Assembly: GCF_001514235.1 (NCBI RefSeq)
Contig: NZ_KQ948924.1
Span: 299,195-363,194 of the forward strand
Reading direction: 5' to 3'
Length of the DNA stretch: 64,000 nt
DNA from: Streptomyces caeruleatus
GTDB lineage: Bacteria > Actinomycetota > Actinomycetes > Streptomycetales > Streptomycetaceae
Shown here: positions 18,779 through 35,223 of the stretch, in pieces
Numbering within the stretch: position 1 is the stretch's first letter
Layout of the letters: every line of letters starts with the position of its first letter
Notes under the pieces: generated by a model
Told to the model about the DNA's origin: nothing
The model's database searches: none
What the model saw: only the letters and a program-made list of their open reading frames with translations
Made by a program: the position numbers and the translations under genes

Positions 18779-19201
18779 TCAGGCCACCGGCACGGCCTGC
18801 GGGCTGCGCTCCTGGTCGGAGCCCGGCACCGGCTCGGACGGGTCGGCGCCCAGGGCCACGATCCGGTTGGCACCGTCCACGTGCACGACCCGCGGCTCGA
18901 ACGCCCGCGCCTCGGCGTCGGTCAGCTGAGCGTAACTGATGATGATCACCAGGTCACCGGGGTGGACGAGATGCGCGGCGGCACCGTTGATCCCCACGAC
19001 CCCCGAGCCGCGCTCGCCCTCGATGACGTACGTCTCCAGGCGGGCGCCGTTGGTGATGTCGACGATGTGGACGAGCTCACCGGGGAGCAGGTCGGAGGCG
19101 TCGAGGAGGTCCGCGTCGATGGTCACCGATCCCACGTAGTGCAGGTCGGCCTGGGTGACGGTGGCGCGGTGGATCTTCGACTTGAACATAGTGCGCAGCA
19201 T
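18779..19201 (-). CDS. panD: Aspartate 1-decarboxylase
   Basis: A 140-residue pyruvoyl-dependent enzyme that makes beta-alanine from L-aspartate for pantothenate and coenzyme A. The self-processing site is the Gly-Ser pair in [10 protein letters not shown]. Cleavage before Ser25 would create the pyruvoyl group. The Lys of [12 protein letters not shown] and Tyr of ISYAQL are further family residues, and [17 protein letters not shown] is the usual substrate loop. ATG 19201 has CGGAG seven bases upstream. The C-terminal 15 residues are an extension beyond the family core. The rest of the pantothenate pathway is not in the window. Confidence 0.96.
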   Translation of the reverse strand: MLRTMFKSKIHRATVTQADLHYVGSVTIDADLLDASDLLPGELVHIVDITNGARLETYVIEGERGSGVVGINGAAAHLVHPGDLVIIISYAQLTDAEARAFEPRVVHVDGANRIVALGADPSEPVPGSDQERSPQAVPVA

Positions 19202-19277
19202 GGGGCGCTCCGAGTGGTCGGCTCCCTGCCTGGTGGCCAGGTCAAGGGCTCTGCGTGCACGGGCGCGTCCAGAGTAC

Positions 19278-19314
19278 TGACCGGGGTCCCGGCAGCGCAC
19301 CGAGACCCCGGTCA
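19278..19314 (-). terminator. Hairpin terminator after the beta-galactosidase gene
   Basis: TGACCGGGGTC and GACCCCGGTCA are perfectly complementary over 11 bases with a 15-base loop, directly after the stop at 19321 in the direction of transcription. Confidence 0.7.
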
Positions 19315-19320
19315 CGTCCG

Positions 19321-25406
<6,086 letters not shown>

Positions 25407-25601
25407 GGAGGGGACCGTAGAACCTCAAGCGACGTTGAGGTCAATCCTTTTCCTGCCGAGGCCCCTTTTCCTGTCGAGGCCCGTCCGCCCCGCCGTATGG
25501 ACGGCTTCGCGAAGACCGGCAGCCGTCCGCAGCCGGTCCGTAAGGCGCCGTCCCCACGGCCGCAACCCGCCGTTGGCACGGCGTGGGGAACCTCTCCGAA
25601 T

Positions 25602-26567
25602 GTGACAGCCGTACGACTTTCCGCGGGACGCCTGGCCAGGCGGCTCCCGCTGCGCCGGATACTGTGCCTGCTCCCGCTCGTCCTCGTCGTCGTGGTCGCG
25701 GTGCGGCACCGGGCCGTGCTCGCCGAGGGCATCGGCCATCTGGCGACGGCCAAGTGGCCCTGGCTCCTCGCGGCGGCCTGCGCCACCTGTCTGACCTGGG
25801 TGGCGGCGGCGGTGACCCGGCAGGGCGCCGTGGTCGACCGGCTGCCCCGGCTGCGGCTGCTCGTCACGCAGTTCGCGGCGGGCTCGGCCAACCATCTGCT
25901 GCCCACCGGGCTCGGCGCGAGCGCGGTCAATCTGCGTTTCATGACGGTGTGCGGGCTGCCGCTCGCCCGTTCCTCGGCGGCGCTGGCGCTGTATCTGCTC
26001 GCGGAGAGCGTGGCCCGGGTCGGCCTGCTGGCCGCGCTGCTCATCGCCTTCCCGCACGCCCTGCGGCTCGGGCCGCTCCTTCCGGACGGCGCCTTGGGTC
26101 CGCTGCTGCTGGTCATCGGTGCGGCGGCGCTCGTGGTCGGGGCCGTCTTCGCGCTCGTACGCCGGCTGCGCACCGCCGTGTTGTCGTTCCTGCGGACCGC
26201 GCTGGGCGAGGCGCGCTCGGTCCACACCCGGCCCTCGCGGGCGCTGGCGTTGTGGGGCGGCTCCCTGGCCTTTCCGGTGCTTCAGGCGGCCGGGCTGGTC
26301 CTGGTCGGCCTCGCACTGGGGCTGGACGTGCCGCCGGCCCACATGGCGCTCGCGTACCTCGCGGCGACCGTCGCCGTCGCCCTCGTGCCCACGCCGGGCG
26401 GGATCGGCTCGGTGGAGGCGGCGCTGGTCCTGGCGCTGGTGGCGGCTGGCGGCCCGGTGGCGGTGGCGACGGCGGTGGTGCTGGCGTACCGGATCATCAC
26501 GGTGTGGCTGCCGCTGCTGCCGGGGGCGTTGACGCTGGGTGCGCTGGTGCGGTGGAAGGTGATCTGA
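25602..26567 (+). CDS. YbhN/LPG-synthase-like flippase-type membrane protein
   Basis: A 321-residue protein with about eight membrane helices, similar to the transmembrane part of lysylphosphatidylglycerol synthase (UPF0104/YbhN). Typical elements are SANHLLPTGLGASAVNLRFM near residue 110 and VPTPGGIGSVEAALVLALV near residue 265. No catalytic lysyl-transfer domain is present. GTG at 25602 gives MTAVRLSAGRLARRLPLRR. An in-frame ATG at 25497 would add 35 basic residues and cannot be excluded. It is divergent from the ABC exporter. Its last codons and stop lie inside the first unit of the 29-bp tandem repeat. Confidence 0.82.
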   Translation: MTAVRLSAGRLARRLPLRRILCLLPLVLVVVVAVRHRAVLAEGIGHLATAKWPWLLAAACATCLTWVAAAVTRQGAVVDRLPRLRLLVTQFAAGSANHLLPTGLGASAVNLRFMTVCGLPLARSSAALALYLLAESVARVGLLAALLIAFPHALRLGPLLPDGALGPLLLVIGAAALVVGAVFALVRRLRTAVLSFLRTALGEARSVHTRPSRALALWGGSLAFPVLQAAGLVLVGLALGLDVPPAHMALAYLAATVAVALVPTPGGIGSVEAALVLALVAAGGPVAVATAVVLAYRIITVWLPLLPGALTLGALVRWKVI

Positions 26568-26858
26568 GGGGCGGGTTCGGGCGGGCGGTGATCCGAGCGG
26601 CCGGTTTCGGTGGACGGTGATCCGAGCGGCGAATTCCGGTGGACGGTGATCCGAGCGGCCGGCTCCGGTGGACGGTGATCTGAGCGGCGGATTCGGGTGG
26701 GCGGTGATCCGAGCGGCCGGTTCCGGTGGACGGTGATCCGAGCGGCGGATTCGGGCGGGCGGTGATCCGAGCCGCCGGCTCCGGTGGACGGTGATCTGAG
26801 CGGCGGATTCCGGTGGACGGTGATCCGAGCCGCCGGCTCCGGTGGAAGGTCATGTGAC
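26552..26858. repeat. Minisatellite: ten tandem 29-bp units plus a partial
   Basis: Head-to-tail units of 29 bp follow the pattern GTGGACGGTGATCCGAGCGG plus a 9-base variable end. Starts are at 26552, 26581, 26610, 26639, 26668, 26697, 26726, 26755, 26784 and 26813, with a partial unit at 26842. Two unit types alternate, one ending CCGGTTCCG-like and one CGGATTCGG-like, so the true period is 58 bp. There are no spacers, so it is not CRISPR. The first unit contains the stop codon of the YbhN-like gene, and the last ends 46 bases before the enoyl-CoA hydratase. It fills a 336-base gap that holds nothing else. Confidence 0.92.
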
Positions 26859-26903
26859 CGGTCAGTAACGTGCGGGGTCCGACCCACCGAAAGGGGCCCC
26901 GCC

Positions 26904-27664
26904 ATGCCGGTCCGTGTCGAGCGCCAGGGACACGTCAGCACCGTCGTCCTCTCCCGGCCCGAGGTCCGCAACGCGGTCGACGGCCCCACCGCCGCCGAAC
27001 TCGTCGCCGCCTTCCGCCAGTTCGAGGACGACGACGAGGCGCGGGTGGCGGTGCTGTGGGGTGAGGGCGGCACGTTCTGCGCGGGAGCCGACCTCAAGGC
27101 GCTCGGCACCGAGCGGGGCAACCGGGTCACCGAGGAGGGCGACGGGCCGATGGGGCCGACCCGGCTGCGCCTGTCGAAGCCGGTGATCGCGGCGGTCTCC
27201 GGGCATGCCGTGGCCGGTGGCCTGGAACTGGCCCTGTGGTGCTGCGGGTCGCCGAGGAGGACGCCGTCTTCGGGGTGTTCTGCCGCCGCTGGGGCGTGCC
27301 GCTGATCGACGGCGGCACGGTACGGCTGCCCCGGCTGATCGGCACGAGCCGCGCGCTCGACATGATCCTGACCGGCCGGGCGGTGCCCGCGAGCGAGGCC
27401 CGCGACATCGGCCTCGCCAACCGCGTGGTGCCGACCGGACGCGCCCGCGCCGAGGCGGAGAAGCTGGCCGCCACGATCGCGCGGTTCCCGCAGGCCTGTC
27501 TGCGCGCCGACCGGGGCTCGGTGCTGGAGCAGGACGGGCTCGACGAGGCGGCGGCGCTGCGCGGTGAACTCTCCCACGGGATGGGCGTGCTGGCCGAGAG
27601 CCTGGAGGGTGCGGCCCGTTTCGCCTCCGGCGCCGGGCGGCATGGTTCGTTCACGGACATGTGA
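26904..27664 (+). pseudogene. Enoyl-CoA hydratase/isomerase, frameshifted
   Basis: Crotonase-fold protein that would hydrate trans-2-enoyl-CoA. The first part (MPVRVERQGHVSTVVLSRPE, GTFCAGADLKALG with the oxyanion Gly-Ala-Asp, then GHAVAGGLELALWC) reads in one frame to about 27241. The rest (LRVAEEDAVFGVFCRRWGVP onward) is in another. The conserved ALWCDLRVAEE is interrupted exactly where four bases (equivalent to GACC) appear to be missing. Both halves keep good coding bias, so the lesion is recent or is an assembly error. If real, the protein would stop at about 27305 without its C-terminal trimerisation domain. AAAGGGG precedes the ATG at 26904. Confidence 0.8.
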
Positions 27665-28055
27665 CGAGGAGGCGGGGGTCAGGAGAGCGCGGTGGCAGCA
27701 TCGCCGGGGGCTGCTGCGGGTCCGCGTGAGCCGGGCGCGCGGTTGGCCGGTGTGCGACCCCGTGTGCCGCGGTCGCGCATCGGTCGACCCCCGGCGTGCG
27801 GCCGTTCGGCCCTCCGGGGAAGCGGTTGTCCGAGGGAGAATGCCCGAAAGCGATCGATGCGGTCCGTCCGGCCGACGATCCCGACACGAACACGTGTACC
27901 CGATACGGCAGGATGAGCCCTCGCGCCGGTCTCGGGGGATGGGGTGGCCGGCGCGACGGCACATCGCGGAATCGAGCAGGTGACAACGTGACGAGACTTC
28001 ACATCCGGCCGTCGGCGAAGGAATTCGCCGCAGCCTTTGTTTCCGGAGGTGACCG
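27665..28055. other. 391-bp region upstream of mscS
   Basis: No convincing gene is seen. Several short open frames have poor starts and no SD. The region contains the 8-bp palindrome ACACGTGT near 27893 and, at its end, the GGAGGTGACC ribosome site of the channel gene. It presumably holds the mscS promoter, but no clear hexamers were identified. Confidence 0.4.
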
Positions 28056-29150
28056 GTGAACCGGGCGCTCACCGTGGACGACCTGGTCGTCGCCGGGATC
28101 GCGGTGGCCGCGGGGCTGCTCGCCGCCTTCCTGCTGCGGATGCTGCTGCGTTGGCTGGGCAAGCACGCCGACCGCACCCGCTGGAGCGGCGACGACCTGA
28201 TCGTGGACACCTTGCGGACCGTGGTGCCGTGGGCGGCCTTCCTCGGCGGCGCGGCCTCCGCGGGAGCGGCGCTGCCGCTGACCCGGACGGTCCAGCACAA
28301 CGTCAACCAGATCCTGACCGTGCTGCTGATCTTCGTCGTGACGCTGGCGGTGGCCCGCGGGATCGCCGGGCTGATGCGGACGGTCACCCAGTCCCGGCCC
28401 GGTGTCGCCGGGTCGGCCACGATCTTCGTCAACATCACCCGGATCCTGATCCTGGCCATCGGCTTCCTGGTGGTGCTGCAGACGCTGGGCATCTCGATAG
28501 CGCCTCTGCTCACCGCCCTGGGTGTCGGCGGTCTGGCGGTCGCGCTCGCCCTGCAGGACACGCTCGCGAACCTCTTCGCGGGCATCCACATCCTCGCCTC
28601 CAAGACGGTCCAGCCCGGCGACTACATCCGGCTGAGCAGCGGCGAGGAGGGCTACGTCGAGGACATCAACTGGCGCCAGACGACCGTGCGCGCGCTCTCC
28701 AACAACCTGATCGTCATCCCCAACGGGGAGCTCGCGAAGACGAACATGACCAACTTCATGCGTCCCGAGCAGGAGCTGACGATCCTGGTCCAGGTCGGCG
28801 TCGCCTACGACAGCGACCTGGACCACGTGGAGCGGGTGACGAACGAGGTCATCGGCGAGGTGATGACCGGGGTCGAGGGCGCCCTCCCGGACCACGAGCC
28901 GATCATCCGCTTCCACACCTTCGGCGACTCCCGGATCGGTTTCACGGTCATCCTGGGCGTCGGTGAGTTCAGCGACCAGTACCGGATCAAGCACGAGTTC
29001 ATCAAGCGCCTGCACAAGCGCTACCGCCTGGAGGGCATCCGCATCCCGGCGCCCACGCGGACGGTGGCGATCCAGCAGGGCACGGTGTCGATCCCGCAGC
29101 AGCGCGGGCCCGAAGAGGCGGACGAGATGCCCCCCGTCCGCCTCGACTGA
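28056..29150 (+). CDS. MscS-type mechanosensitive ion channel
   Basis: A 364-residue small-conductance mechanosensitive channel protein, expected to form a heptameric pore that opens under membrane tension during osmotic downshock. Four membrane helices occupy residues 8-150. The pore-lining helix is GVGGLAVALALQDTLANLFAG, followed by the MscS beta domain (VQPGDYIRLSSGEEGYVEDINWRQT, and the NNLIVIPNGELAK motif). A C-terminal alpha-beta domain completes the vestibule (FHTFGDSRIGFTVILGV). GTG 28056 is preceded by GGAGGTGACC. It converges on the M1 peptidase gene with 15 bases between. Confidence 0.93.
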   Translation: MNRALTVDDLVVAGIAVAAGLLAAFLLRMLLRWLGKHADRTRWSGDDLIVDTLRTVVPWAAFLGGAASAGAALPLTRTVQHNVNQILTVLLIFVVTLAVARGIAGLMRTVTQSRPGVAGSATIFVNITRILILAIGFLVVLQTLGISIAPLLTALGVGGLAVALALQDTLANLFAGIHILASKTVQPGDYIRLSSGEEGYVEDINWRQTTVRALSNNLIVIPNGELAKTNMTNFMRPEQELTILVQVGVAYDSDLDHVERVTNEVIGEVMTGVEGALPDHEPIIRFHTFGDSRIGFTVILGVGEFSDQYRIKHEFIKRLHKRYRLEGIRIPAPTRTVAIQQGTVSIPQQRGPEEADEMPPVRLD

Positions 29151-29165
29151 CCTGCCCGAACCGTC

Positions 29166-30734
29166 CTACAGGGTGGCCGAGTTGTCGTGGGAGCGGCTGC
29201 GCCTACGGCTGTGCGGCGCGGCGGGCGCCGGGTTCACCGGCGTGACCGTCCAGTCCGGGTGCCCCGGCATCCGCGGCGTCTTCGTGCCGTACAGCCAGTC
29301 CTGGAGGAATCCGGTCAGATCCTGACCGGAGACCTCCGAGGCGACGGCGATGTAGTCGGCCGTCGACGCCGAGGAGTTGCGGTACCGGTCGAGGAAGGCC
29401 TGCTCAAGGGCGTTGAAGGCCTGCTCGCCGACGAGGTTGCGCAGCGCGTACAGCACCAGGACGCCGCCCAGATAGCGCTGGCTGTCGAAGAGGTTCACCG
29501 CGTTGGGCGCCGCGACCGGACCCGAGTCCCAGCGCCACTGGTCGCCCTTGGCGTGGGTGTCCTTCATCCGGGCTTCCATGGTGGTGAGACCCAGGGAGTC
29601 GGCCCAGCCGCGCTCGTAGCGGTACAGCAGCCCGTAGAAGTCGGCGTGACCCTCGTTGATCCACAGGTCGGCCCAGCCGGCGGGGCTGACGCTGTTGCCG
29701 AAGTAGGAGTGGACCAGCTCATGCATCATGTGCGAGCCGATCTTCGACTCCTCCTGGAGCAGATAGTTCGGCTTGTAGATGGTCAGGGTCTGCGTCTCCA
29801 GGCCCGTGAAGTCGAAGGCGTTCGGGGCGTCGGAGTTGCAGGGCAGCAGGCCGTACGTCTCGAAGGGGTAGGCCCCGAGCCGCGCCTCCAGCCACTCGAC
29901 CAGGTTCGGCGTCAGCGCGAGCGCCGGTTCCAGTGCCGCGGCGCGCGCGACCGGGACGACGTCGCGCAGCGGGAGGCCGTGCGGGCCCTGCCGGTCCTTG
30001 ATCACGTAGTCGCCGACCGTGATCTGCACCAGCTCGGTGGCCATGGGCTCGCGGGAGCGGTACGTGTACGCGGTACGGCCGCCGGAGAGGCTCTCGGTGC
30101 GTTCGAGCAGGCCGGTGGCCACACCGCGCAGACCGCCCGGGACGGTTATGCGGAACGTGAAGTCGGCCTTGTCGGAGGGGTGGTCGTTGCACGGGAAGAC
30201 GGTGTGGGCCAGGTTCGGCTGGCAGCAGACCGCGAACCCGTCCAGCGTGTCGACCCACCCGGTGAGCGGCTGCGGAATACGGCGCGGGTCCGTCGAGTAC
30301 TCGACGCACACAGTCACCCAGGACCTGTTCGGCAGCGTCCGTGCGGGCGTGATGCGCAGCTTCTCGGCCACCTGCTCGTACGTCGCCATGCGGCCACCGA
30401 CGCGGACGGAGCGGATGTCGAGGCCGAGGGAGTCGAGGGAGAAGCGGGACAGGGCCTGGGTGGTGCGGATCCTCAGGGTGACGGTGGCGTCGACCAGGCG
30501 GGTCGTGGCGTCGTAGGAGAAGTCGAGGTGGTAGGCCGAGACGCGGTAGCCGTCATTGCCGAGGGCCGGGTAGACGCTGTCACCGAGGGTCTCGGAGCCC
30601 GGCGTGCCGGAGGTCTTGGCGGCCGACGTCCCCGTGCGCGTCGGTGCCGCGAGGGCGGAGGGAGCGGCGGCGAGGGCCGCCGCCGTGCCGATCAGGGCGG
30701 CCGCGGGGGCCGTCACTCTGCTGCGATATCTCAT
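29166..30734 (-). CDS. Secreted M1 family metallopeptidase
   Basis: A 522-residue zinc aminopeptidase-like protein with a Sec signal peptide cleaved after about residue 29 (ALIGTAAALAAAPSALA). The M1 zinc motif HELVH, then NEGHADF 18 residues later, gives two His and one Glu ligands. Catalytic Glu and downstream Tyr regions (PNYLLQEES and RYLGGVLVLYALRN) fit. The exopeptidase GxMEN motif is not conserved: the equivalent region reads FDFTGLETQTLTIYK, with GLETQ in its place. Substrate preference may therefore differ from pepN-type enzymes. The Arg-rich C-terminus is odd. The SD before ATG 30734 is weak. Confidence 0.9.
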   Translation of the reverse strand: MRYRSRVTAPAAALIGTAAALAAAPSALAAPTRTGTSAAKTSGTPGSETLGDSVYPALGNDGYRVSAYHLDFSYDATTRLVDATVTLRIRTTQALSRFSLDSLGLDIRSVRVGGRMATYEQVAEKLRITPARTLPNRSWVTVCVEYSTDPRRIPQPLTGWVDTLDGFAVCCQPNLAHTVFPCNDHPSDKADFTFRITVPGGLRGVATGLLERTESLSGGRTAYTYRSREPMATELVQITVGDYVIKDRQGPHGLPLRDVVPVARAAALEPALALTPNLVEWLEARLGAYPFETYGLLPCNSDAPNAFDFTGLETQTLTIYKPNYLLQEESKIGSHMMHELVHSYFGNSVSPAGWADLWINEGHADFYGLLYRYERGWADSLGLTTMEARMKDTHAKGDQWRWDSGPVAAPNAVNLFDSQRYLGGVLVLYALRNLVGEQAFNALEQAFLDRYRNSSASTADYIAVASEVSGQDLTGFLQDWLYGTKTPRMPGHPDWTVTPVNPAPAAPHSRRRSRSHDNSATL

Positions 30735-30804
30735 GGTCCGCTTTCGCTGGGGCGGCCGGGTGGTCAGGGCCGGCCTCCGGATCGGTGTTGATCGCCCTAC
30801 ATGA

Positions 30805-33189
<2,385 letters not shown>

Positions 33190-33207
33190 CGCGACTTCGC
33201 TGACTGA

Positions 33208-33250
33208 GGCTCCGCCCCGACCGGTTGTGTGAACCGGTCGGGGCGGAGCC
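33208..33250 (+). terminator. 19-bp perfect hairpin terminator after icd
   Basis: GGCTCCGCCCCGACCGGTT and its exact complement are separated by the loop GTGTG. The stem starts 19 bases past the icd stop. It is the strongest hairpin in the window and probably also insulates the next gene. Confidence 0.9.
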
Positions 33251-33308
33251 ATATGAGGGGAGCCCCAACAGCGCAGCACACGACCGACAACGCCCCGGAG
33301 TAACCGTG

Positions 33309-34094
33309 ATGCCCTCATTCGAACTGCTCCCCGGCGCGCCCGATTCGCCGGTGATCCTGCACATACCGCACTCCTCACGCGAGATACCACCCGACGTACG
33401 CACCGGCATCGTCCTGGACGACACCGCCCTGGAACGCGAGCTGGACCACATCGTCGACGCGCACACCGCCGACCTCGCGGAGACGTCGGCCAAGTCAGCG
33501 CATCGCCCCCCATGGCGGTTCGTGAACCGGCTGTCCCGGCTGGTCGTCGACCCGGAGCGGTTCCCGGACGAGCGGGAGGAGATGCTGGCCGTGGGCATGG
33601 GTGCCGTCTACACCCGGACCACGCACAAGGAGCCGTTGCGGCCCGCCGACACCGACCCCGCCCCGCTTGTCGAGCGGTACTTCCGGCCGTACGCGAAGGT
33701 CATGACGGACGCCGTGGCCGACCGTCTCGCCGGCACCGGCCGGGCCGTGATCATCGACGTCCACTCCTACCCGACCGCCCCGCTCCCCTACGAACTGCAC
33801 GGCGCGGGCCCTCGGCCCGCGGTCTGCCTGGGGACCGACTCCTTCCACACCCCGCCCGCCCTGCTCGCCGCCGCCCGGGAGGCGTTCGCCGAGTGCGGGG
33901 AGACAGGGCTCGACAGCCCGTTCAGCGGTACGTACGTGCCGCTGGAGTACTACGGCAAGGAGCCGCGCGTCAGCGCCCTGATGATCGAGATCCGCAGGGA
34001 CACGTACATGGCGGAGCCGGGTGGTCCGGCCGGTTCCGGACTCACCCGGCTCGCGAAGGCGCTCGCGGCGCTGGTGGACGCCGTCTCCCCCTGA
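33309..34094 (+). CDS. N-formylglutamate amidohydrolase family protein
   Basis: A 261-residue member of the N-formylglutamate amidohydrolase (HutG-like, zinc-dependent) family. It has PVILHIPHSSREIP at residues 15-28, the metal-binding HSS motif, then ELDHIVDAHTADL. Further on are VIIDVHSYPTAPLPYE and MIEIRRDTYM, all characteristic. The family releases formate from N-formyl-glutamate in histidine degradation, but no other hut gene is nearby, so the true substrate is open. Start is ATG 33309 or the GTG directly before it, with CGGAG upstream. It converges on the sigma-factor operon with 9 bases between stops. Confidence 0.88.
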   Translation: MPSFELLPGAPDSPVILHIPHSSREIPPDVRTGIVLDDTALERELDHIVDAHTADLAETSAKSAHRPPWRFVNRLSRLVVDPERFPDEREEMLAVGMGAVYTRTTHKEPLRPADTDPAPLVERYFRPYAKVMTDAVADRLAGTGRAVIIDVHSYPTAPLPYELHGAGPRPAVCLGTDSFHTPPALLAAAREAFAECGETGLDSPFSGTYVPLEYYGKEPRVSALMIEIRRDTYMAEPGGPAGSGLTRLAKALAALVDAVSP

Positions 34095-34103
34095 CCCGCG
34101 GGT

Positions 34104-34592
34104 TCAGGCCCGCAGCCACTCCGTGACGACGACCTCGCCGCCGGTCCGCAGCCGCAGGGCGAACGGGCCGCCCGGCGGTGCGTCGCTGGTGAAGCGGCCC
34201 ATGTCGTCGGCGACGACCGGAACGGCCGTCTGCGGGCCGCTCAGCACCTCGATCCTGGCCTGCTGCGGCGGCAGCACCTGCCCCATCAGGCCCTGCGCGG
34301 TCACCTCCACGTCGACGGTCACCTCGCCCGCGCGGAAGGTCAGCATCCGCGGCACGTCCGTGGCTCCCCTGACCGGAATGGCGTCGACCACCGAGTCGAA
34401 GGTCAGCTCGGCGATCCGGGTGTCCAGGTCGTGCAACGCGAAGGCCTCGACGGCGAGCTGCCGCAGCTGGGCCGGTACGGGGTCCAGGATGGCGGCGGCC
34501 TGGCGGAGCTCCTCCTCCAGCAGTTCCACGTCGAACCCGTCGTCGCCGAAGGGCTCCTCGCCCGTCGCTTCGTCGTGCATGTCGTCGTTCAC
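34104..34592 (-). CDS. Sigma-coupled small protein with transthyretin-like C-terminus
   Basis: A 162-residue protein with no membrane segment. Residues 1-60 are acidic and helical (FDVELLEEELRQAAAILDPV, then LAVEAFALHDLDTRIAELTFD). Residues 70-162 are beta-rich, and the last 50 (ARIEVLSGPQTAVPVVADDM onward) look like a transthyretin or carboxypeptidase-regulatory-like sandwich. The GTG at 34592 overlaps the sigma-factor TGA by four bases (GTGA), with GGGGAG upstream, so the two are translationally coupled. That arrangement is typical of a sigma factor and its partner or anti-sigma factor. The role is inferred from position only. Confidence 0.75.
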   Translation of the reverse strand: MNDDMHDEATGEEPFGDDGFDVELLEEELRQAAAILDPVPAQLRQLAVEAFALHDLDTRIAELTFDSVVDAIPVRGATDVPRMLTFRAGEVTVDVEVTAQGLMGQVLPPQQARIEVLSGPQTAVPVVADDMGRFTSDAPPGGPFALRLRTGGEVVVTEWLRA

Positions 34593-35164
34593 AGCGCTCC
34601 CCGTGCGTCGAGTCGGGCCCGAAGGCGGCGCAGACAGCGCTGGCGCAGCGGCCCGATGCTGCCCACGGCGATGCCCAGTGCGGCGGACACCTCCTGGTAG
34701 CTGGGCGGCGGCGAGGCCATCAGGACGCGCAGCAACTGGCGGCAGCGCTCCCCGAGTTCCTCGAACTCCTGCCACATCCAGCGAATGCGCTCGGACTCGG
34801 CGGCGGCCTCCTCGGAGTCCAGGACCGACTGTTCGGGCGTCCGGTCCTCGCTGACCCGGTCCAGCAGCTGCGGATCGCTGGTCACGGTCAGCCGCCGCAT
34901 GCTCTTGAGCACCTTCAGGCACTCGTGCCGTGCGGTGCTGGCGAGCCATGACCCGGCCTTCTCGGGTTCGCGGATCCGCCCGAGGTGCTGGGCGAAGCGG
35001 AACCAGACCGTCTGGTACACCTCGTGGGCGTCGGCGTCCCCCAGCCGGTGCGCGCGCACGACGGACCACACCAGTGGGCTCAGCCCTTCCACCAGCGCCT
35101 TCCAGGCCGCCGCGTCACCGTCGACGGCGGACTGGACCAACGCACCGACATCTGCACGGTCCAC
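34589..35164 (-). CDS. ECF-type sigma-70 family RNA polymerase sigma factor
   Basis: A 191-residue alternative sigma factor. Region 2 is ALVEGLSPLVWSVVRAHRLGDADAHEVYQTVW (shown in parts: LVWSVVRAHRL, DAHEVYQTVWFRFAQHL). Region 4 is FEELGERCRQLLRVLMASPP then SYQEVSAALGIAVGSIGPLR, the helix-turn-helix that reads the -35. GTG 35164 was preferred because GAGGGG lies upstream and it gives a normal ECF N-terminus. An ATG at 35227 in the same frame overlaps the subtilase stop (ATGA), so a 212-residue coupled form is possible. It is the middle gene of a subtilase-sigma-small protein operon. Confidence 0.9.
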   Translation of the reverse strand: MDRADVGALVQSAVDGDAAAWKALVEGLSPLVWSVVRAHRLGDADAHEVYQTVWFRFAQHLGRIREPEKAGSWLASTARHECLKVLKSMRRLTVTSDPQLLDRVSEDRTPEQSVLDSEEAAAESERIRWMWQEFEELGERCRQLLRVLMASPPPSYQEVSAALGIAVGSIGPLRQRCLRRLRARLDARGAL

Positions 35165-35191
35165 AGTCCCACCCCTCGTGTACGGCAAGTC

Positions 35192-35218
35192 ATCGTACGC
35201 CGCGGAGGGGACGGTTCC
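35192..35218 (-). promoter_or_regulatory. Possible ECF-type autoregulatory promoter
   Basis: On the minus strand GGAACC (35213-35218) is followed after 15 bases by TACGAT (35192-35197). A GGAAC -35 is the commonest ECF promoter element. It sits between the subtilase stop and the preferred sigma start, so it could let the sigma factor drive itself independently of the subtilase. Confidence 0.35.
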
Positions 35219-35223
35219 GACCC

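Noticed and set aside
26497..26853. Possible repeat protein encoded on the minus strand of the minisatellite
   Set aside because: Frame rotates with the 29-bp unit, there is no SD, and the frame runs into the YbhN gene antisense.
26552..26858. Possible CRISPR array (29-bp repeats)
   Set aside because: Units are directly adjacent with no spacers and no cas genes nearby; it is a minisatellite.
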